DNA from: Pararhizobium_B sp963838155
Lineage (GTDB): Bacteria; Pseudomonadota; Alphaproteobacteria; Rhizobiales; Rhizobiaceae
Assembly: GCA_963838155.1 (NCBI GenBank)
Contig: CAWIQE010000005.1
Span: forward strand, 6,000 to 69,999
Reading direction: 5' to 3'
DNA: 64,000 nt
Numbering within the stretch: position 1 is the stretch's first letter; every line of letters starts with the position of its first letter. The notes under the pieces are model-generated. The model made no database searches and was not told the origin of the DNA. It saw nothing but the letters and a program-made list of their open reading frames with translations. This document shows, piece after piece, positions 59,211-64,000 of the stretch. Both the position numbers and the translations under genes were made by a program.

Positions 59211-61595
59211 TCAGACGGCCAGTCCGAGGATCGGCCTGCCCGGCGACATCGCCGACACCGTGGCGGCGATCGCGTCCGCGTCGATCATGAAATGACGGTG
59301 CAGCTCGCCGATCGTTCCGCTCTGCCCGAACGCATCGACGCCGAGCGGCACGACCCGATGGCCCGCGACGCCACCGAGCCAGGAGAGCGTCGCCGAATGT
59401 CCGTCGAGCACGGTCACCAGCAGGCAGTGGCGCGGCAGCGGGTCCAGCAGGCGCTCCGCATGCGAGATCGCGACATCCGTCCCGCGAAGTCGCGCGCGCC
59501 TCGCCGCCGCGAAGCCGGAGTGAAGCCGGTCGGCTGAGGTCACGGCGAGCACGCCGATGTCGCGCCGGCTGTCGCCGATCCGGCCGGCGGCCTCGATAGC
59601 CGCCGGCGCGACCGCGCCCTGGTAGGCGATGACCACCTCGGCATTCGCGCCCGGCCTGCGCAGCCAGTAGGCACCGTCGATCACGCCCTGGCGGAACGCC
59701 GCGTCGCGGCCGCTGCGATGCTGCTCGACCGGCCGCGTCGACAGGCGGAGATAGACTGATCCGCCCGCGTCGTCCGAAAGCCACGTGCGCCGGTCCGGAT
59801 CCTTGCCGCCGCCGCGCTGCATGTAGTCGAAGCCCCAGTCCATGATCACGGAGAGCTCGTCGGAAAAGGCCGGCTCGAACGCTGACAGGCCATCCTGGCT
59901 CATCCCGACCAGCGGCGTTCCGACGGACTGGTGGGCGCCGCCCTCCGGCGCCAGCGTGACGCCCGACGGCGTGCCCGCGATCATGAAGCGCGCGTCCTGG
60001 TAGCACGCATAGTTCAGCGCATCGTGGCCGCGGGCGACGAAGGGATCGTACACCGTGCCGACCGGCAGCAGCCGCTCGCCGAAGAGCGAATGCGACAGCC
60101 CCGCCGCCCCGAGAGCGAGAAACAGGTTCATCTCCGCGATGCCGAGTTCGATGTGCTGGCCCGAAGGCGCGAAGGTCCATTTCTGGCTCGACGGAACGTT
60201 CTCGGCCTTGAACGTGTCGGAGCGGGGATCGCGCGCGAAAAGCCCGCGACGGTTGACCCATGTGCTGAGCCCCGTCGAGACGGTCACGTCGGGCGACATC
60301 GTCAGGATGCGGTCGGCCAGCGGGCTGTCGGTTTTCGCCAGGCCGTCCAGGATCTTCCCGAAGGCCGCCTGGGTGGACTGCACGGGATCGTCGAGCCAAA
60401 CCGGGCCGGCGGTCGGAAACGAGGCGGCCGCATGCCGCCGGGGCCCGTCGGCGAAGAAGCGGACGCGCGCCAGGAACGCCTGGAGCGCCTCCGGGTCGGA
60501 GACGGTGGCCAGAGGCTCCCACTCGCGTCCCTCCGGCACCTTCATCGCGGAGCGGAACGCGTCCATCTGCGCGCCTGTCATCAGTCCGGCGTGGTTGTCC
60601 TTGTGCCCGGCGAGCGGCGTCCCCCAGCCCTTGATCGTATAGGCCAGGAAGACGGTCGGCCGGTCGTCGTCGGCCGCCGCGAAGGCCTCGCAGAGAGACG
60701 CCACGCAATGGCCGCCGAGATTGTTCATCAGCCGGGCGAGTTCGCCGTCGCTGCGGCGGCCGAGCAGCGCCGACACCTCCCCCTGGTCGCCGATCTCGTC
60801 GCTGAGCCGCTTCCGCCAAGCCGCGCCCCCCTTGAAGGTCAGCGCGGCATAGAGGTCGTTCGGGCAGCGGTCGATCCAGTCGCGCAGGCGCTCGCCGCCG
60901 GGCTCGGCGAAGGCCGCCCTCTGCAGTGCGCCGTATTTCAGGCGGACGACGTTCCAGCCGAAGGCCGTGAAGATCGCCTCGATGCGCTGCCACAGTCCTT
61001 CCCGCACGACGCCGTCGAGCGACTGCCTGTTGTAGTCGATCACCCACCAGGTATTGCGCAGGTCGTTTTTCCACCCTTCCTGCAGGCACTCGTAGACGTT
61101 GCCCTCATCGAGTTCCGCGTCGCCGACGAGCGCCACCATGCGGCCCTCGGGCCGGCCGGCCGCCCAGCCATGGGCGTGGACGTAGTCCTGCACGAGCGAG
61201 GCGAAGGAGGTCATCGCCACGCCGAGTCCGACGGAACCGGTGGAGAAATCCACGTCGTCCGTGTCCTTCGTCCGGCTCGGATAGGATTGCGCGCCGCCGA
61301 AGCCGCGGAAATCGACGAGCTTGTCCAGCGTCTGGTTGCCCATCAGATATTGCGCCGCGTGGAAGACCGGCGCGGCATGCGGCTTCACCGCGACCCGGTC
61401 CTCCGCCTTGAGCGCATGGAAGTAGAGCGCCGTCATGATCGACACTATCGACGCGCAGGAGGCCTGGTGCCCCCCGACCTTGACGGCGTTCTCTTCCTTG
61501 GGACGAATGTGGTTGGCATGATGGATCGTCCAGCACGACAGCCACAGCAGTCGCTCTTCGATCGACTTGAGGTGGCGCATGTCGTCATCGGTCAC
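59211..61595 (-). CDS. mdeB: Pyruvate dehydrogenase E1-like 2-oxoacid dehydrogenase (MdeB-like)
   Basis: A 794-residue single-chain thiamine diphosphate enzyme of the AceE/transketolase type. The cofactor motif is VALVGDAELDEGNVYECLQE followed by NTWWVIDYNRQSLDG; GGHQASCASIVSIMTALYFH lies near the start, and the transketolase-like Pyr domain has GIAEMNLFLALGAAGLSHSL. It lacks adjacent E2 and E3 genes, unlike the housekeeping aceE operon. Single E1s of this type beside an Lrp regulator are known as MdeB, which handles 2-oxobutyrate from methionine breakdown in Pseudomonas putida. No methionine gamma-lyase gene (mdeA) is next to it here, so the role is inferred. Confidence 0.8.
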   Translation of the reverse strand: MTDDDMRHLKSIEERLLWLSCWTIHHANHIRPKEENAVKVGGHQASCASIVSIMTALYFHALKAEDRVAVKPHAAPVFHAAQYLMGNQTLDKLVDFRGFGGAQSYPSRTKDTDDVDFSTGSVGLGVAMTSFASLVQDYVHAHGWAAGRPEGRMVALVGDAELDEGNVYECLQEGWKNDLRNTWWVIDYNRQSLDGVVREGLWQRIEAIFTAFGWNVVRLKYGALQRAAFAEPGGERLRDWIDRCPNDLYAALTFKGGAAWRKRLSDEIGDQGEVSALLGRRSDGELARLMNNLGGHCVASLCEAFAAADDDRPTVFLAYTIKGWGTPLAGHKDNHAGLMTGAQMDAFRSAMKVPEGREWEPLATVSDPEALQAFLARVRFFADGPRRHAAASFPTAGPVWLDDPVQSTQAAFGKILDGLAKTDSPLADRILTMSPDVTVSTGLSTWVNRRGLFARDPRSDTFKAENVPSSQKWTFAPSGQHIELGIAEMNLFLALGAAGLSHSLFGERLLPVGTVYDPFVARGHDALNYACYQDARFMIAGTPSGVTLAPEGGAHQSVGTPLVGMSQDGLSAFEPAFSDELSVIMDWGFDYMQRGGGKDPDRRTWLSDDAGGSVYLRLSTRPVEQHRSGRDAAFRQGVIDGAYWLRRPGANAEVVIAYQGAVAPAAIEAAGRIGDSRRDIGVLAVTSADRLHSGFAAARRARLRGTDVAISHAERLLDPLPRHCLLVTVLDGHSATLSWLGGVAGHRVVPLGVDAFGQSGTIGELHRHFMIDADAIAATVSAMSPGRPILGLAV

Positions 61596-61762
61596 GGCAA
61601 TCTCTCCCGGGCATCTGGAAACGGTTCGGCCGCCCTGGCGGCAGCGGCCGGAACGTCCGCCCCATGCTAAACGATCGCGCGAAGCAGGTGTTGCCGAATT
61701 GGATGGCTTGACCTACGATCTGCAGCACCTTCAACGGCAACGGGCGCAGAACAGGGCAGAAA

Positions 61763-62236
61763 ATGCTGACGATCGACCTCGATGAAACAGATCTGCGGAT
61801 CCTCCGCGAGCTTCAGTCGAACGGACGGCTGACGAATGTGGAGCTGGCCGCGCGCGTCGGCCTGTCCCCCTCGCCCTGCCTGGCGCGCGTCAAGGCCCTG
61901 GAGCGCTCGGGCGTCATCGACCGCTACGTCGCCCTCGTGAAGCCCGAAGCGCTGGGCCTCGGCATTTTCGTCTTCATCCAGGTCAGGCTCGAGCGCCAGG
62001 TCGAGGCGGCGCTCGAACGGTTCGAGGCACGCATGCTTTCGTTCGAGAACGTCATGGAGTGCTACCTGATGACCGGCGACAGCGACTATCTCGTCCGCCT
62101 GGTCGTGCCCGACATGGAATCCCTGCAACGCTTCATCACCAAGGAACTGGCGACGATCCCGGGCGTGGCGAGCATCCGCTCGAGCATCGCGCTCAAGCAG
62201 GTGAAGTCCAAGACGGCACTCCCCGCCGCCGCGTGA
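61763..62236 (+). CDS. Lrp/AsnC-family transcriptional regulator
   Basis: A 157-residue Lrp-like protein. The HTH is in LDETDLRILRELQSNGRLTN and VELAARVGLSPSPCLARVKA. The RAM effector domain follows (ECYLMTGDSDYLVRLVVPDM). It is divergent from the MdeB-like gene with 167 bases between, the arrangement of mdeR-mdeB. It probably controls that gene in answer to an amino acid such as methionine or leucine. Confidence 0.9.
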   Translation: MLTIDLDETDLRILRELQSNGRLTNVELAARVGLSPSPCLARVKALERSGVIDRYVALVKPEALGLGIFVFIQVRLERQVEAALERFEARMLSFENVMECYLMTGDSDYLVRLVVPDMESLQRFITKELATIPGVASIRSSIALKQVKSKTALPAAA

Positions 62237-62258
62237 GGGCGCACCTAGCCCGCCGGCG

Positions 62259-63197
62259 TCAGGCGACGCGACGGCCGGGCCAGCGTCCGCTGTCCACCAG
62301 GTCGATGCAGGATTCGATCAGTATCCGGCCGGCCGCCATGCTGGCCATCGGCCGGCTGGCGTCGCGCCGCGACGCCAGGTGCAGCGTCCACGCAAGGGCT
62401 GGCGAGACGATTGCGGCGGCATGGACACCGCCCGCGGACAGCGCATCCTCCACGACGAAGGTCGGCAGGATCGTCGCATGCCCGACCTTCACCAGGTTCA
62501 CGAGGCCCGGGAGGGAATCCACGTCCGCCGAGACGTCGAGGCGCAGGCCTTCGGCCTGGCAGCACGCCTCGATATGCCGGCGGATGGAATTGTCGCGGCT
62601 CGGAAGTACCAGCTCCTGTGCGACGGCCTCGGCGAGCGGGATCGTCTCCCGGCCGCCGAACCGATGCCCCGCGGGCACGAGCAGCTTGAGCTCCTCCGTC
62701 AGGATCGGCTCGCTGCGCAGCCCCGGCATCGGCTGCACGTCGAACAGCACCGCCAGATCCAGCCGCCCGAGCTGCAGGAGGTCCATGAGCACGCCGCTCA
62801 TCGCCTCGACGACATGAAGTCGAACATGCGGATATCGCAACCGCAGCCGCGGGACCAGTTCCGGCACGAGGCCGCCGGCGACGGTCGTCGGCAGGCCGAC
62901 GCGCACCAGGCCCGTCGGCTCGCCGGCCAGACGGTTCGACACGGATTCGATCTCGGCCACGTCCTGGAAGAGCCCATAGGCCTTTTCGAGCACGAACGCA
63001 CCTTCCGGCGTCAGCGTGGCGCCACGCGAATGCCGCGTCACGAGACGCACCCTGAGATCGGCCTCGAGCCGGCGCAGGGAGGCGCTGAGCGCCGGCTGGG
63101 TCAGGTTCAGCTTCCGCGCGGCCGCCGAGATGCTTCCCGTCTCCGCGATGGCGACGAGGGAAGCGATGTCCCGAAGTTCGAGGATCGGCCTGATCAT
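62259..63197 (-). CDS. LysR-family regulator (Nac/Cbl-like)
   Basis: A 312-residue LysR protein. The HTH is LRDIASLVAIAETGSISAAA and LNLTQPALSASLRRLEADLR; HSRGATLTPEGAFVLE follows. The effector domain starts GLVRVGLPTTVAGGLVPELV. It is convergent with the Lrp gene and divergent from the cyclase-family gene, which is its probable target. A CATA-N11-TATG element at 63209-63227 lies close to its own start. Confidence 0.9.
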   Translation of the reverse strand: MIRPILELRDIASLVAIAETGSISAAARKLNLTQPALSASLRRLEADLRVRLVTRHSRGATLTPEGAFVLEKAYGLFQDVAEIESVSNRLAGEPTGLVRVGLPTTVAGGLVPELVPRLRLRYPHVRLHVVEAMSGVLMDLLQLGRLDLAVLFDVQPMPGLRSEPILTEELKLLVPAGHRFGGRETIPLAEAVAQELVLPSRDNSIRRHIEACCQAEGLRLDVSADVDSLPGLVNLVKVGHATILPTFVVEDALSAGGVHAAAIVSPALAWTLHLASRRDASRPMASMAAGRILIESCIDLVDSGRWPGRRVA

Positions 63198-63208
63198 TTC
63201 CGGCTCTT

Positions 63209-63227
63209 CATATAGAAATTACTTATG
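63209..63227. promoter_or_regulatory. Candidate LysR site between lysR and the cyclase gene
   Basis: CATATAGAAATTACTTATG has the inverted arms CATA/TATG around 11 bases, the spacing of LysR-type boxes, in an AT-rich stretch twelve bases before the LysR start. It may serve autoregulation and control of the divergent gene. Confidence 0.45.
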
Positions 63228-63390
63228 CTTGCCATCAAGGCTTTCTGGATTGCCAACCGCCGTTTCTCTTGAGACCATCCGAAGACAGGGAAAATCCCGA
63301 CAGGCTTTCCGGCCGTCATCGTCGGCAGGTCCGACGCTCCGCTTGCTTACCATAGACAAGATTTATAGACGAAGAAAACGGGGAATTCCA

Positions 63391-64000
63391 ATGGCACGTC
63401 GCATCGTCGATCTCAGCCTTGCAATCGAAGACAACATGCCGGCCCACAAGCTGTTTCAGAGCCCGGTCTACCTGCCCGCTCTCACCCACGAGACGACCAG
63501 GTCGTTCGGGCTTGGGGTGCCCGAAGACCCGATGACGTTCCAGACCAACTTCATCGGCATGCTCGATCACGTCGGAACGCATGTGGACGCCTTCCTGCAC
63601 GTCAATCCGAAGGGCGCCCCGATCGACGAAATGCCTCTCGACATGTTCATGGGCAAGGCGGTCTGCTTCGACCTCAGGCATGTGGGCGACCTCGAGGACA
63701 TCACCGCGGACCACATGGAGGAGGCCGAGGGCAAGGCCGGGGTGAAGGTCGACGGCCACATCGTCCTGCTCTGCACCGGCTTCCACGCCCGCAACTGGGG
63801 CGATCGCAAGCAGGTCGTCTGGGGCAACCCGGGCCTGACCGTGGAGGCCACCCGCTGGCTCCATGAAAGGGGCTCGCGCATGCACGGCGTCGAAGGTCCG
63901 TCGACCGACAAGCCCTCGGACAACATCTTCGCCCAGCACCGGCTCTGCCGCGACCTCGGCATCTCGCATTTCGAATGGCTCGTGAACCTAGAGAAACTGA
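63391..64000 (+). CDS. Cyclase-family protein (kynurenine formamidase-like), 3' end outside window
   Basis: The first 203 residues of a metal-dependent hydrolase of the cyclase/KynB family. Metal ligands are in GMLDHVGTHVDAFLHVNP (HxGTHxD pattern), and ARRIVDLSLAIEDNMPAHKL is the standard start. CTGFHARNWG and GVEGPSTDKPSDN form later parts of the site. The ATG follows ACGGGGAATTCC. It is the first gene of a unit that continues beyond the window, divergent from the LysR regulator. Substrates in this family include N-formylkynurenine, amides and cyclic imides. Confidence 0.85.
   Translation, partial: MARRIVDLSLAIEDNMPAHKLFQSPVYLPALTHETTRSFGLGVPEDPMTFQTNFIGMLDHVGTHVDAFLHVNPKGAPIDEMPLDMFMGKAVCFDLRHVGDLEDITADHMEEAEGKAGVKVDGHIVLLCTGFHARNWGDRKQVVWGNPGLTVEATRWLHERGSRMHGVEGPSTDKPSDNIFAQHRLCRDLGISHFEWLVNLEKL

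Noticed and set aside
1..64000. tRNA, rRNA, CRISPR arrays, transposases, integrases or attachment sites
   Set aside because: None recognised on reading both strands; the rearranged segment at 1-4983 has no visible mobile-element gene or terminal repeat.

Overview
The window is high-GC DNA from an alphaproteobacterium, most likely of the order Hyphomicrobiales (Rhizobiales). The grounds are the protocatechuate gene order, the ExoD and ExoV-like surface genes, the NHEJ cluster, the GbdR-like and DUF1127 proteins, an EcfG-type promoter, and a dispersed intergenic repeat of the kind seen across rhizobia. The genus cannot be told from the sequence alone. I see no tRNA, rRNA, CRISPR array, transposase or integrase.

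Bases 1-4983 look like a patchwork of lower GC than the rest. It holds a branched-chain amino acid type ABC transporter (livG, livM, 5'-truncated livH), a 5'-truncated acyl-CoA dehydrogenase meeting livH head to head near 1994, a frameshifted shikimate dehydrogenase and a zinc alcohol dehydrogenase. It ends inside pcaB, of which only about 30 codons remain. From there to 10493 runs a protocatechuate operon on the minus strand (pcaD-C-H-G-I-J-F-B'), followed by cobQ.

The core of the window (12921-24212) is a one-carbon cluster. It encodes betaine-homocysteine methyltransferase, an Fe-S protein, an MttB-family methyltransferase without an in-frame stop (so not a pyrrolysine enzyme), its corrinoid protein, a DUF1638 protein, a split methylene-THF reductase (MetV zinc-finger subunit plus MetF), a methyl-THF:corrinoid methyltransferase and a [2Fe-2S] corrinoid-reactivating ATPase. 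Taken together this reads as a corrinoid route that strips a methyl group from a quaternary amine (glycine betaine is the best guess) and hands it to tetrahydrofolate. Four unrelated proteins of this cluster carry Arg/Gly- or Arg-rich low-complexity tails, and two of its promoters share one palindrome; these are the most unusual observations here. A GbdR-like regulator and a dimethylglycine/sarcosine dehydrogenase-like protein follow at 26.5-31.9 kb and fit the same substrate chain.

Next come a leucine-degradation set (frameshifted mccA, mccB, ivd) with two metallo-beta-lactamase-fold proteins inserted, then small stress and membrane genes. After these lie a GntR regulator, type II dehydroquinase and TRAP transporter set (43.0-47.2 kb), probably for a quinate/shikimate-type compound. 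A surface-polysaccharide cluster (47.7-53.1 kb) has two pyruvyltransferases, two glycosyltransferases and a flippase. An NHEJ operon (ligD, ku, BRCT-like/TPR protein, hydrolase, exonuclease III) follows, then an MdeB-like 2-oxoacid dehydrogenase divergent from an Lrp regulator, a LysR regulator, and a cyclase-family gene cut by the window end.
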